A DNA stretch of 64,000 nt from positions 434,001 to 498,000 of the forward strand of contig NZ_FOJF01000003.1 in the NCBI RefSeq assembly GCF_900110995.1, read 5' to 3'. The position numbers were made by a program, and so were the translations under genes. Of the stretch, positions 52,693 through 62,344 are shown in pieces. How positions within the stretch are numbered: the first letter of the stretch is position 1; every line of letters begins with the position of its first letter. This stretch comes from Chitinophaga sp. YR573 (GTDB taxonomy: Bacteria > Bacteroidota > Bacteroidia > Chitinophagales > Chitinophagaceae). The notes under the pieces are model-generated. The model did no database searches, had not been told where the DNA came from, and worked only from the letters and a program-made list of their open reading frames with translations.

Positions 52693-52700
52693 TATATTTG
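52693..52700 (+). promoter_or_regulatory. Candidate -7 box for the T9SS type B gene
   Basis: TATATTTG is an exact TAnnTTTG match, 73 bases before the chosen start at 52774. No -33 TTG at standard spacing is seen in the surrounding AT-rich DNA. Confidence 0.35.
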
Positions 52701-52773
52701 AATAACTATTATATTTATGATAATAGTTATATGAAACATTACCGATATCCTATGAATTAAGGTGCCTTGTCCT

Positions 52774-54348
52774 ATGAAAATGCCTTTGTGGAAGCCTGAG
52801 AATACTTTCGCGGGAGTAATTTGCTATTGCATTTTATTACTTGCAATGACTATATCATCACCTATTATAGCTCAGGATATTATTTTACGGAATCCTTCTC
52901 TTGAAGGTGAGAGTGTGGAAGGAAAAGTGCCGGATCCCTGGATCGCAGTACGTGAAACACCTGATATACAACCTGGGATCTATAAGGTTTCTTTACCGGC
53001 TTCTGATGGGAACACTTATGTAGGCATGATTTGTTATTCCTGGTTGCAGGAAGGAATGGCGCAAAAATTATCTACATCACTGCAGGCAGGAAAAACCTAT
53101 ATGCTTTCTTTTGATCTTGCTTATCCGCCAAATTACAGCAAAAAGATCTGCTATGGTTCATTTGTGATTTATGGTGGGAATAATGCTACAGACAAGGCAG
53201 AAGTACTATGGCAATCTGATCCTTTTTATAATATAAACTGGAAGAGATATACGGTGTTCTTTACTCCTTCTCATGATTATACTTATATTTCTTTTAGTCC
53301 TTATTTTTCCGAAGTATGTTCTTCTACTAATTTCTCAGCTGTATTAGTCGATAATTTTTCATCTATCCGGGAAGCAATTAAAATAGAATTGTTGTCTCAG
53401 AATACCTGCCGTGGTATATCCGGTGGTACCGCCATGGTTAAAATAATGGAAGGGCATGGGCCCTATTCATATCTGTGGAGTCCCGGGAATGATACAACAA
53501 GCAGCGTAAGTGGCCTTTCTCCCGGAAATTATGAAGTGACCGTAAAGGATGCGAATGGAGCTATTACCAAAGGGGACGTTGTAATTAGTGAATATCAGAT
53601 TAAGGCGACTGCTGCCATTAAAAATATTGATTGTTATGGTAATAAGGATGCAGGGATCGTCTTATCTGCCAGTGGTGGAGGAACGCCTTATCTTTTTAGT
53701 ATTGATAGTGGTTATTCCTATCAGGAATCCCCCTATTTTAATAGTTTATCTCCGGGCTCATATGATGTGTTCGTAAGAGATGCTTACAGCTGTATAGCGA
53801 ACCTGGGAGATGTTGTAATTACCCAGCCAGATCCATTGGTGCTTGAATCGGTTAAAGTGCGGCCGGTAAGCTGCAATGAAACAACGGACGGGAGCATTAC
53901 ATTAACCGCCGGAGGAGGAACACCTCCTTATACTTACAGTATTCCCGGATACATATCTCAATCTGACAGTAGTTTGCGTCAGTTAGATGCCGGGCGGTAT
54001 TATTACCGGCTTACAGATAGCCACGAATGTAAAGTAGATGGGGAGGCGGACATAAATAAAGAATGGCGCGACTGCCTTGTGATCATACCTAACGCTTTTA
54101 CACCTAACGGGGATGGGGTGAATGATGTTTTCCGTGCTCAAATTCACGATGCAATCAGTGATTATCATATGGCAATATATGGGCGTTGGGGACAACTGAT
54201 TTTTGAAAGCCGTGATCCCGAAAGTGGATGGAACGGCCAGCAAAATGGCATTAGTTTACCCATGGGAAGTTATCTGTGGTTAATTACATATACTGATAGT
54301 AAACACCAACCCAGAAAGCAAAAGGGGAACCTGGTTTTAATAAAATAG
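52774..54348 (+). CDS. T9SS type B secreted adhesin-like protein with SprB-like repeats
   Basis: ATG at 52774 is preferred to an in-frame GTG at 52762, giving 524 residues. A signal peptide (about 1-33, ending IIAQ) leads to a carbohydrate-binding-like beta-sandwich (about 36-200), SprB-like repeats (about 205-440, with YSYLWSPGNDTTSSVSGLSPG and TPPYTYSI) and the gliding-motility-associated C-terminal domain (about 447-524, PNAFTPNGDGVNDVF). It should be exported by the type IX system and anchored at the cell surface. Its C-terminal half is closely related to the protein at 57299-58363. Confidence 0.9.
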   Translation: MKMPLWKPENTFAGVICYCILLLAMTISSPIIAQDIILRNPSLEGESVEGKVPDPWIAVRETPDIQPGIYKVSLPASDGNTYVGMICYSWLQEGMAQKLSTSLQAGKTYMLSFDLAYPPNYSKKICYGSFVIYGGNNATDKAEVLWQSDPFYNINWKRYTVFFTPSHDYTYISFSPYFSEVCSSTNFSAVLVDNFSSIREAIKIELLSQNTCRGISGGTAMVKIMEGHGPYSYLWSPGNDTTSSVSGLSPGNYEVTVKDANGAITKGDVVISEYQIKATAAIKNIDCYGNKDAGIVLSASGGGTPYLFSIDSGYSYQESPYFNSLSPGSYDVFVRDAYSCIANLGDVVITQPDPLVLESVKVRPVSCNETTDGSITLTAGGGTPPYTYSIPGYISQSDSSLRQLDAGRYYYRLTDSHECKVDGEADINKEWRDCLVIIPNAFTPNGDGVNDVFRAQIHDAISDYHMAIYGRWGQLIFESRDPESGWNGQQNGISLPMGSYLWLITYTDSKHQPRKQKGNLVLIK

Positions 54349-54517
54349 CTTTAAATTATCTTATTTCATTAACAAGGCATTAACGTGTTTTACATTTAGT
54401 TTAACTAACTTGTTGTTTAGTAGACTCTTAGATGAGGTAATATTCGTTAGGAAATAAGGTAACCTTACACCCTCATAACCCCAATAGCTTGTCTTTCCAT
54501 TCCCCAAATTTTTATGT

Positions 54518-55432
54518 ATGAAAAACACCCCTCATTATTTTAAAGTACTGTCCATACTTGCCGGCGTTGCGTTTCTTTTTAATGCCTGCACAAAGGATAA
54601 GGACCCTGTTGAGAAAAAATGCTGTACTGCCGAACCCCCAATAATCGAATGGTTGCTTACAGCCTTACAATTCCATTATGACTATGATAGCCCCGGGGCT
54701 TCTTATGGCAATATACGACATCGGTTTGTGTATAATGAATTCAATAAACCCTGGGTACATCAGGAAATACTACGGGTCTTAGATCCAACACATGCCCCCG
54801 CCAGGACTGATACTTTCTATTATAATAGCCAGCAGCAATTAATCCGGATTAAAAGCACGGATATCAGTGTTAGTACTGCAGGTGGACTATACTCTCATAA
54901 AAAAGAATTTTTTTATGATGCCAGTGGCCGGAAGACAAGCAGTCTTAAATATTCACTCGATAATACTAATCAATACCATTTAAGCGATAGTACCATCTTT
55001 GTATACCAGGATACAACGATCCTGAAGATCACCTATCACATTGCCACATCTGGTAAGGACACTGCTTCTTTTACCTATAATCAGCAGAAAAACCTTGTTA
55101 AATTTACGTTGGGAGAGTTCGATCCTCAGATGCAGGTATTGCAATCATATGATGACAAGGTTAATCCTTATAGATACAGTGGTTTGGAAACATTTGATAT
55201 GGACCCGTACCCTGTTTCTCGTTGGGGTTGGGATGCGGAATTTCTCATCATGATGCAGGCTCCCCGGCTCCCCGTGAATAATTACCGGTATCGGTTTTCA
55301 GATTATGACATGATTGAGTATTTCTATGCTGTTTATTATAGTGCGCTTGATTCTGTAGTAGCTGGTAGATCCACAAATCATGTTGAGGATGTTAGATATT
55401 CAGAGCAATACGAATATACACCTGCTCAATAA
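54518..55432 (+). CDS. Hypothetical lipoprotein, YD-like repeat type A
   Basis: The 304-residue product has a lipoprotein signal (FLFNAC, Cys24) and a mature part of short beta-hairpin repeats with RFVYNEFNKPW, TFYYNSQQQLIRIKS, FFYDASGRKT and TFTYNQQKNLVKF, resembling RHS/YD-type or DUF4595-like surface proteins. A late YDDKVNPY segment is shared with the lipoproteins at 62661 and 63620. It forms a probable pair with the next gene (27-base gap). Function is unknown. Confidence 0.78.
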   Translation: MKNTPHYFKVLSILAGVAFLFNACTKDKDPVEKKCCTAEPPIIEWLLTALQFHYDYDSPGASYGNIRHRFVYNEFNKPWVHQEILRVLDPTHAPARTDTFYYNSQQQLIRIKSTDISVSTAGGLYSHKKEFFYDASGRKTSSLKYSLDNTNQYHLSDSTIFVYQDTTILKITYHIATSGKDTASFTYNQQKNLVKFTLGEFDPQMQVLQSYDDKVNPYRYSGLETFDMDPYPVSRWGWDAEFLIMMQAPRLPVNNYRYRFSDYDMIEYFYAVYYSALDSVVAGRSTNHVEDVRYSEQYEYTPAQ

Positions 55433-55459
55433 AAATTTTTACTTCATCAATCTACAGTC

Positions 55460-56362
55460 ATGAAAAACTCTAAATATTTTATCCGCATCATATTATTCTT
55501 TCTTACTGTCACCTTTTGGGGAATCAGTTGTAAAAAAGATACTACTACACCCACAAAGACTGAAAAAGGAAAATGGTTGCTCAGTAAAGTATATTACGCA
55601 GAACTGAGAGGTGGAACAACTCTTATGAGTTATCTCAGTGAGGAATATATTTATAATACTCAGAAAAGCCCCTGGCTGGATATTACTTATGACCGTTTAC
55701 ATGATACGGTCCGTATAGATACTCTTTTCTATGATGCCCAAAACCGGCTCTCGCAGATGGGGAGTGTTTTCTTCACCAATAAAACCAGAGTAGAATATCG
55801 AATAAAAACAATTCAGTATAATGCTACAGATGGAAAGATAGATACTATCAAAGTCTTTAATCCCGGTGGCATTAAACCTGTCCGGAATATATTTAATTAC
55901 CAGTATAATGGCTCCGTTATTAAACAATATATACGTTCCGGAGGAGTAAATTCGCCTGTCATCGATAGCCTCGGATATACCTATGCCGGTGATAACCTGA
56001 GTCAATGGTATACCTTTACAGATCCCCAATATGGGAACATTGAAGAGGAATTGTATACCTATTCAGAGTATGATAGTTGTTATAGTGTGCTTAGCTATTT
56101 AAACATGAATGTTTACCTTCCTTATATTTCTCAGTTTGTATATCAGAGAGAATTCGTGAATGAACCACGGCTTTCTAAAAATAATTATGTGGTGAAACAA
56201 GTACAAAGTGCGGAGGCGCAAATTTATGAACAGGATTTGCATAGTACATCTGTTTCTGAATATACCAAAGACAGTATAGGACTTATCATCGGTAGAACAG
56301 ACCGCTCACCTACCAGTGACTACGTTATAAAATATACTTACGAATATATCTCTGCGCAATAA
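55460..56362 (+). CDS. Hypothetical lipoprotein, YD-like repeat type B
   Basis: The 300-residue product has a lipoprotein signal (GISC, about Cys24) and the same kind of hairpin repeats (YNTQKSPWLDITYD, LFYDAQNRLSQMGS, YTYAGDNLSQWYTF). It is a diverged paralog of the gene just upstream, sharing the KKD-containing lipoprotein lead and C-terminal YEYISAQ/YEYTPAQ endings. Probably anchored in the outer membrane. No function is known. Confidence 0.78.
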   Translation: MKNSKYFIRIILFFLTVTFWGISCKKDTTTPTKTEKGKWLLSKVYYAELRGGTTLMSYLSEEYIYNTQKSPWLDITYDRLHDTVRIDTLFYDAQNRLSQMGSVFFTNKTRVEYRIKTIQYNATDGKIDTIKVFNPGGIKPVRNIFNYQYNGSVIKQYIRSGGVNSPVIDSLGYTYAGDNLSQWYTFTDPQYGNIEEELYTYSEYDSCYSVLSYLNMNVYLPYISQFVYQREFVNEPRLSKNNYVVKQVQSAEAQIYEQDLHSTSVSEYTKDSIGLIIGRTDRSPTSDYVIKYTYEYISAQ

Positions 56363-56439
56363 TTTTTTCCGGAATATAATTTATCATAATTTAGTTCAAA
56401 GAGATCGCTTCATATTAACATCTTTTGAACTTTATCATC

Positions 56440-57141
56440 ATGATTACATTTAAAGATTGTTTAAGGACCCTGAGACGTGAATATCATGTCAGGGCTGGTA
56501 AATCTCCCAATACCCATGTGCAGGTTAGGGCTACAAAAGAGAAACATGGATCTGCCTATGGAGGTTGGGTAATTAATCCTGATTTGATTAGTAAAGACAG
56601 TATCGTATATTCTTTCGGTATAGGAAATGATATCTCTTTTGATTTATCAATCATCAATAAATATGGAGTGAATGTTTATGCATTTGATCCTACACCTAAG
56701 GTGAAAGACTGGTTAGCAGCGCAGGATCTGCCAGCTGAGTTTATTTATGAGGGAGTGGCATTATCTGATAAGAATGGTAATATGAAATTCTATAAATCAG
56801 CTAATCCAAATTATATATCACATTCCAGTGTGGCTATTAATGAGCAGGAAGATTTTGTTGAAGTACCTGCGTTAAGATTGGATTCAATTATGAAGAATCT
56901 TGGCCATACTTACCTCGATATATTGAAGATAGATATTGAAGGAGCAGAATATCCTGTTTTAAAAGATATACTTGATAGTGGGGTGAGGATTGATCAGATC
57001 CTGGTCGAATTCCATCATTTCTTCAGCGCATTTTCGAAAACAGATACAGAAGATATTATCAGACTGATGAATGTAAAAGGGTATAAAATCTTTTACATTT
57101 CCCCAAATGGGTATGAATATTCATTTCTCCGTAAGCAATAA
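56440..57141 (+). CDS. FkbM family methyltransferase
   Basis: ATG at 56440 is preferred to a TTG at 56425. The 233-residue SAM-dependent enzyme has VYSFGIGNDISFDLSI (SAM-binding loop, about 54-69), YAFDPTPK, and LDILKIDIEGAEYPVLKDI (described as IDIEGAE near 165-171) typical of FkbM O-methyltransferases that act on sugars and polyketides. It may methylate a surface sugar, although it lies outside the exopolysaccharide locus and after its terminator. It has its own terminator at 57158. Confidence 0.88.
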   Translation: MITFKDCLRTLRREYHVRAGKSPNTHVQVRATKEKHGSAYGGWVINPDLISKDSIVYSFGIGNDISFDLSIINKYGVNVYAFDPTPKVKDWLAAQDLPAEFIYEGVALSDKNGNMKFYKSANPNYISHSSVAINEQEDFVEVPALRLDSIMKNLGHTYLDILKIDIEGAEYPVLKDILDSGVRIDQILVEFHHFFSAFSKTDTEDIIRLMNVKGYKIFYISPNGYEYSFLRKQ

Positions 57142-57157
57142 GTAATAAAAAAACTAC

Positions 57158-57202
57158 AAACCATCATGCATCATTTGCCAAATGATACATGATGGTTTTT
57201 TT
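57158..57202 (+). terminator. Intrinsic terminator after the FkbM gene
   Basis: The arms at about 57158-57177 and 57180-57198 form a long stem with a single mismatch (57169/57187) and a 2-base apex, followed by a seven-T run. Confidence 0.9.
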
Positions 57203-57298
57203 ATTGGCTAAAAGTCAAAATGAGAAATTACAGTTTATTATATTAAAATAATGTAATATATTTATGCCTGTTAACTGTATTTTAATGCAGGGAAACAG

Positions 57299-58363
57299 AT
57301 GCTACCATCAAGACGTAAGACTTATATGAAACATTCGCCCTGGCGCTGTAGTTTGTACCTGAATATTTGTTTTATCACGATCTCTATACATGCAGACGCG
57401 CAGAAGGTCATTGATGCAACAGTACGTAATACCTGTAAAGGATCAAATACAGGCGCTATTACGCTGAATGTAACCGGACAACAAGCACCTTATTCATACA
57501 ACTGGATACCTGCTAATTATACAGGTGCAGCTATCAGTAATCTGCCTTCGGGTATATACAAAGTAACAGTCACTGATGCGAATGGTGATACCATTTCAAA
57601 GCAGATGAATATAAGGGAATATGAAATGACGGGCTACGCTTTTGTTTCCTTCCAGGACTGTCAAACAACAATAAACTTAACGGTGAGCGATGGGGTGGAA
57701 CCATATCAATTCAGTATTGATAATGGTAATTCATTTCAGGCATCTGCTGTTTTCAATAACCAGAAAAATGGCCTTTATTATGCAGTGATAAAGGATAATA
57801 CTGATTGTACTTTGCATCTTGAACATTTTGCTACCTTCTCACCTGATGCTTTAAAAATAACAAGTGTACGCACTAAAGATGTGAGCTGCAGTGATCTTAC
57901 CAATGGGCAGATTATTGTAGCTGTACAGGGCGGTACACCACCTTATACATACAGTATCCCTGGCTATGTTTCGCAACAGGACAGTGTCCTGGATCATCTT
58001 GATGGAGGACATTATCTTTATCGTGTAACCGACCGCTGGAATTGTGAAGCAGAAGGAGAAACAGATATCATCAAGGAATGGCGCGACTGTGCCGTGTTTA
58101 TGCCAAATGCCTTTAGCCCGAACGGAGATGGCCTGAATGATATTTTCCGTGCAAGAGTGCAGGATGATATTACAGATTTTCGTATGTCGATATATGGACG
58201 ATGGGGAGAATTAGTTTATCAGAGTAGCAATACGGATAAAGGATGGGATGGTAAATTAAAGGGTGTAAGTGTGACTGGTGGCAGTTATGTGTGGGTAGTG
58301 ACTTATACAGACAATAAGCAACAGGCGATTAAACAACAAGGCACATTATTGCTGATGAGATAA
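57299..58363 (+). CDS. T9SS type B secreted protein with SprB-like repeats
   Basis: The 354-residue product has a signal peptide (ATG at 57326 is a possible later start; both place the core before IHADAQ), SprB-like repeats (about 40-270, including PYSYNWIPANYTG and TPPYTYSIPGY) and the gliding-motility-associated T9SS C-terminal domain (about 275-354, MPNAFSPNGDGLNDIF, IYGRWGELVYQ). It resembles the last two-thirds of the protein at 52774 but lacks its N-terminal sandwich domain, so the pair probably arose by duplication. Confidence 0.9.
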   Translation: MLPSRRKTYMKHSPWRCSLYLNICFITISIHADAQKVIDATVRNTCKGSNTGAITLNVTGQQAPYSYNWIPANYTGAAISNLPSGIYKVTVTDANGDTISKQMNIREYEMTGYAFVSFQDCQTTINLTVSDGVEPYQFSIDNGNSFQASAVFNNQKNGLYYAVIKDNTDCTLHLEHFATFSPDALKITSVRTKDVSCSDLTNGQIIVAVQGGTPPYTYSIPGYVSQQDSVLDHLDGGHYLYRVTDRWNCEAEGETDIIKEWRDCAVFMPNAFSPNGDGLNDIFRARVQDDITDFRMSIYGRWGELVYQSSNTDKGWDGKLKGVSVTGGSYVWVVTYTDNKQQAIKQQGTLLLMR

Positions 58364-58455
58364 CTTAATGCAATAATAATTCATCGTTAACCAAGGGTTA
58401 ACAACTTTGTACACATCAATTTATTAATATTGCATAACAAACATTGTAAGGGTAG

Positions 58456-58495
58456 CCCCAGCTGCTCAATCGGAATAAAAGATCAGCAGCTGGGG
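58456..58495. terminator. Hairpin between the T9SS gene and the FemAB-like gene
   Basis: CCCCAGCTGCT (58456-58466) pairs perfectly with AGCAGCTGGGG (58485-58495) across an 18-base loop. There is no T-run directly after, so it may be a structured 3' end rather than a complete intrinsic terminator. Confidence 0.6.
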
Positions 58496-58577
58496 TTAAC
58501 AAACAATGGATGAAAGACCGGCTTTCCATTCATGGTTGGCCGTTTTTTTTTGCTCATTATTCAACTCATTTATAGAA

Positions 58578-58609
58578 AAACGCCGGATGGTTAGTACCGT
58601 CCGGCGTTT
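58578..58609. terminator. Intrinsic terminator of the FemAB-like gene
   Basis: AAACGCCGGA (58578-58587) pairs with TCCGGCGTTT (58600-58609), extended by a wobble and GG/CC to a 6-base loop. A and T tracts on either side make it usable from both strands. It lies 4 bases past the minus-strand stop at 58613. Confidence 0.9.
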
Positions 58610-58612
58610 ATT

Positions 58613-59614
58613 TTAAACAGCAATTAAAAGTTCCTGGCGCGAGTCACGGCTGCTTTGCGGAATTAATATGTTAGCAGTGCTAACATTCCACGATTTGAAA
58701 CCCGGATATATATCCGGGCAGATCGCCTTCGCTGCAAACAGTGCATCTGCTTTGTCTGCTATACCACCCAGGTGCATATATTGCATGCCAAGGGATTTCC
58801 CCAGTGCAGCAGCTTCAGCCAGTAATAATTTTAAAGGAGTATCCTGCAAATGGTTTTCGTGTGTTGCTGCCAGGTGTAACTGCATGATGTCATTACAGAA
58901 GGTTAATAGTACGCCAGCTACTATTACCGTACCACGGCAGGCCACAAGCAGACTGCTGTCGAACCCTGTGGGGCGCATCATCTGTCTGAACCAGGCTTTG
59001 TCATATACACTCCCGATCGTTTCATTTAAACGCAGCATGTTATGCTGAAAGATATCTGCAAAAATATCCACATCGTTAATCGCTGTCGCTTGCCTGATGG
59101 TATAGCCTTTCCTGTGCAGCATACTAACGACAGGTTCAAAGCTCTCTCCAAAATGTTGGAGCTGATGAATCTCTGCCGGATGAGAAAGATCTATCAGCAG
59201 GCTGTCATCACATTTATCCAGGCGGCCGGCATGTACTGGCTTAAATGCTTTGTGTATGGTAGGATGCAAACGGATGTTTACATGCATGATGCGTTCCCGT
59301 TCAAAGTAGTCAAGCAGGGAGCTCTCAAAGCGTTCCTGCATAACATAACTGGTTTGGGCAAAGCTTCTGCTGGATACAGGGCCTGCATACCCGGAAATAG
59401 TATAGGCTTCGTATATTTCTGTACCCGGAATATGCCTTTTTATGAGTGGTAAAGCAATGAATTCATCCTTTTCCTCATACACGAGTAAAACAGGTTCACC
59501 ACTTGTGGCAGTACTGTGGTAATGCCAGGTATGGGAAAAATCAAATGCGTGTGCGTTACGGACAAGTCGGTCCCACCGCTTATTGTCAAAAATGGATACA
59601 GTATAAAAGGGCAT
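58613..59614 (-). CDS. FemAB/GNAT-like acyltransferase
   Basis: The 333-residue protein has the double-GNAT layout seen in FemAB-like and Acetyltransf_6 proteins: an N-terminal half with FDFSHTWHYHSTATSGEPVLL-type start (residues about 24-44) and a C-terminal half with ACRGTVIVAGVLLTFCNDIMQLHLAATHENH and LGMQYMHLGGIAD (described as MHLGG near 290). The family transfers amino-acyl or acyl groups to peptidoglycan precursors or surface molecules. Residues deciding the substrate cannot be seen. It is monocistronic. Confidence 0.78.
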   Translation of the reverse strand: MPFYTVSIFDNKRWDRLVRNAHAFDFSHTWHYHSTATSGEPVLLVYEEKDEFIALPLIKRHIPGTEIYEAYTISGYAGPVSSRSFAQTSYVMQERFESSLLDYFERERIMHVNIRLHPTIHKAFKPVHAGRLDKCDDSLLIDLSHPAEIHQLQHFGESFEPVVSMLHRKGYTIRQATAINDVDIFADIFQHNMLRLNETIGSVYDKAWFRQMMRPTGFDSSLLVACRGTVIVAGVLLTFCNDIMQLHLAATHENHLQDTPLKLLLAEAAALGKSLGMQYMHLGGIADKADALFAAKAICPDIYPGFKSWNVSTANILIPQSSRDSRQELLIAV

Positions 59615-60119
59615 AGAATGGATTTTTCAAAAAAACGTGTCAAAGCAGGTAAAAGAAATCCCCCCCGGCATGTTTAATATGGTTTAGTCAAGGTGAATTT
59701 TCTATCAATCGAAAACGCTAATACAATGAATATTAAGAACATGATTAATCTTGAGACAATTGTATTATAGAAAAAATGATAATATGGTATTATTTTTGCA
59801 AAATAGTCATATTAATATAGTTTTAACCATCCTCTGAAAAGCCAACTGACAAGAAGAGTTATTCCCGAACAAAGCTAATAGACCAATAGCTGGCTATGTC
59901 ATGTGCCAGTGCTTAGACTTCTGGATTATCACTTATCCTTACCCAGGAAGACATATAAAGACGCAATGACTGTGCCATGCAGTTAAATTATTGTAATTCA
60001 GTGTATTGTGGTGCTTTCCCCCAAAAAGAAGCCTCCAATATATTGGATTAATCCAAACGGGAATACGAAATAATGGAGAAGTTAGTCCGGATACCGTAAG
60101 GTGTTCCGGAATCTTAATA
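59615..60119. other. 505-base intergenic region with a -7 box
   Basis: No credible gene is seen. TATTTTTG at 59791-59798 is an exact TAnnTTTG box; if used, the sigma-54 activator transcript would carry a leader of about 315 bases. A frame reads through from a TTG at 60006, but its first 38 residues look non-coding. No clear hairpin stands out. Confidence 0.5.
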
Positions 60120-61652
60120 ATGCAAGTGTTGGGATCTATGGAACTGTTCGAGTTATTAGAATGGTTGCTGCCCGCAGGGAACGTATCGGGTATACAACCG
60201 GGGACAAAGTCAATTTCCGGAGAGGAATTTAAAAGTGAGGATGATTTATTTTCTTTTATACAGGCTGTATTACAGCCTTATCCGCATGCCTTCTCTATAC
60301 TGATAGGTATGGCGGATACTAATGGTGTTATTGCTCAATGGTGGTTACAGAAGGAAGGCGCATTTAACCTGGGTAATCTGCCCGATAAGGTAAAGGAGTA
60401 TTATCTGAAGGATGATATTGCCGGTGTGATGAAACTGGAAACTCCGGACAGGAGTGATGCGTTGAAATCTGTTTTATATAATGGTGGAGTAATGGAATTG
60501 CTGATCATTCCTTTGGGGAATACTTTCAGAAATTTTGGTTTTGTATGTCTGCTGTCTGATCAAAGAAATACTTTTTCGCAATCATTGCAATCGAAGTTAA
60601 ATGAATATACCGCTGGTTTTTCTGTTGCCTGCCTGAAATTATTGCTGACCACTTCTTTGAAGAATGTACAGCAGGATTATTTAACACTGGAAGATGTTGC
60701 TTCGATTGAAGACGGCAAACTGATAGGGAATACATTGAAGCCGGTGATGCAGCTGGTACGGCAGGTAGCGCCTACCGATGCTACCGTATTACTCACCGGC
60801 GAAACAGGTACCGGGAAAGAGTTATTGGCGGAATCTATTCACTATAATTCTCAACGCAGGGATAAAGACATGATTAAAGTGAATTGCGCAGCATTGCCCG
60901 CACAACTGATAGAGTCTGAACTTTTCGGACATGAGAAAGGTGCTTTTACCGGTGCATTGCAACGTCGTACCGGAAAGTTTGAGATGGCAGACGGTGGTAC
61001 TTTATTCCTGGATGAAATAGGGGAGTTGCCCCTGGAATTGCAGGCTAAATTACTGCGTGCCATACAGGAGAAAGAAATAGAGCGTTTAGGTGGCAGTAGA
61101 GCTATTAAAGTGGATGTACGGATCGTAGCTGCCACCAACCGTATACTGGAGGATGAAGTAAGGGCTGGTCGTTTCCGGCAGGACCTTTATTACCGTTTAT
61201 TTGTGTTCCCTATTCATTTGCCTGCATTAAGAGAAAGGAAAGAAGATATCCCGTTATTGCTCCGGTATTTTACGGAGAAAGCAGCCAATAAATATGGTAA
61301 AGTTGTTAAGCATATTAACCGGGCATCCCTTGCTACGCTTGTTAACTATAACTGGCCGGGTAATATCCGTGAGATGGAGCATATGGTAGAACGTGCGGTT
61401 ATCTCTGCCACATCCCCTGCCATTACAATTACAGCGCCTGATAGTCAGCAGATAAAGGCGTCGGATATTTCTCCGCCGCCTTTGCTTTCTCTGGCAGATG
61501 CAGAACGGGAAGCGATTATCCGCGTACTGAAATATTGTAATGGCAGGATACGTGGCCCACAGGGAGCAGCTGATATTTTAGACATAAAGCCGACTACGCT
61601 GGAAGCGAGAATGAAAAAACTGGGTATTGTAAAAGAACACATTATACAATAA
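60120..61652 (+). CDS. Sigma-54-dependent Fis-family transcriptional activator
   Basis: ATG at 60120 gives 510 residues; ATG at 60138 is equally possible. An N-terminal regulatory domain (about 20-195, GAF-like, no receiver) precedes the AAA+ domain with Walker A GETGTGKE (227-234), GAFTGA (274-279) for sigma-54 contact and LFLDEIGEL (Walker B). A Fis-type helix-turn-helix ends the protein (about 470-505). It should activate sigma-54 promoters upon binding a small ligand. Its end is 6 bases from the stop of a convergent response-regulator gene. Confidence 0.92.
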   Translation: MQVLGSMELFELLEWLLPAGNVSGIQPGTKSISGEEFKSEDDLFSFIQAVLQPYPHAFSILIGMADTNGVIAQWWLQKEGAFNLGNLPDKVKEYYLKDDIAGVMKLETPDRSDALKSVLYNGGVMELLIIPLGNTFRNFGFVCLLSDQRNTFSQSLQSKLNEYTAGFSVACLKLLLTTSLKNVQQDYLTLEDVASIEDGKLIGNTLKPVMQLVRQVAPTDATVLLTGETGTGKELLAESIHYNSQRRDKDMIKVNCAALPAQLIESELFGHEKGAFTGALQRRTGKFEMADGGTLFLDEIGELPLELQAKLLRAIQEKEIERLGGSRAIKVDVRIVAATNRILEDEVRAGRFRQDLYYRLFVFPIHLPALRERKEDIPLLLRYFTEKAANKYGKVVKHINRASLATLVNYNWPGNIREMEHMVERAVISATSPAITITAPDSQQIKASDISPPPLLSLADAEREAIIRVLKYCNGRIRGPQGAADILDIKPTTLEARMKKLGIVKEHIIQ

Positions 61653-61657
61653 AGTCT

Positions 61658-62344
61658 TTATCTGCCCATAGCTCCCGCATACCCTATAGCAAATTTTACA
61701 AGCGCATTAGGTCCTGAAAGTTGTAGTTTCTTGGTAATATTGTGCCTGTGATTGTCTACTGTTCTTACACTGATGCATTGATAAGATGCGATATCCCTGC
61801 TGCTCATACCTCTGGCAATCATATCCAGTATTTTTGCTTCTGTTTTACTTAACCTGTCATTGACAGGCAGGGTGTTTATTTCTCCGGCTGAAACAAGTTC
61901 TCTTGTTGTAGCGTGGTAGGTATCCCTGATATGATAAAACCTGCTGAGTCTTGACTGTATACTTTTCAGCAATTCTTCTCCGCTAAAGGGTGCCACCAGG
62001 AAATCATCAGCACCCAGGTTCATTCCTTTCCGCATATTGGCAGGGCCATTGGGTCTGCTGAAGAGGATAAAAGGTGTGTGTTTCAACATGGGATCATTCC
62101 TGAGAGTGATCAGGAACTGGTACCCGGTGGTATCATGCATCATAGAGTCACACAAAATCATATCAGGCTGATCGTTATAACCATGTGCAATGCCTTCAGC
62201 GACAGTGTTGGCAACCAATAATGTATACTGTGGGGTTAACAGCTGACGGAATTTGCGCAACATCGCAGTATCACCTGTCAGTAGTAAAATTTTGAGTTGG
62301 GCTGACTCACTGATCCCTAAAACTTCATTGTAAGGTGTGTTCAT
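61658..62344 (-). CDS. LuxR-type response regulator with atypical receiver
   Basis: The 228-residue protein has a receiver-like domain (about 17-135) and a GerE helix-turn-helix (about 165-225, LSKTEAKILDMIARGMSSRDIA and SVRTVDNHRHNI). The phospho-acceptor position is kept (Asp66 in ILCDSM) as is Ser96, but only one of the two acidic pocket residues remains (Gly24-Asp25) and the invariant lysine is Ala118 in LVAPF. Phosphorylation may therefore be weak or absent. No kinase gene is adjacent. It is convergent with the sigma-54 activator. Confidence 0.88.
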   Translation of the reverse strand: MNTPYNEVLGISESAQLKILLLTGDTAMLRKFRQLLTPQYTLLVANTVAEGIAHGYNDQPDMILCDSMMHDTTGYQFLITLRNDPMLKHTPFILFSRPNGPANMRKGMNLGADDFLVAPFSGEELLKSIQSRLSRFYHIRDTYHATTRELVSAGEINTLPVNDRLSKTEAKILDMIARGMSSRDIASYQCISVRTVDNHRHNITKKLQLSGPNALVKFAIGYAGAMGR

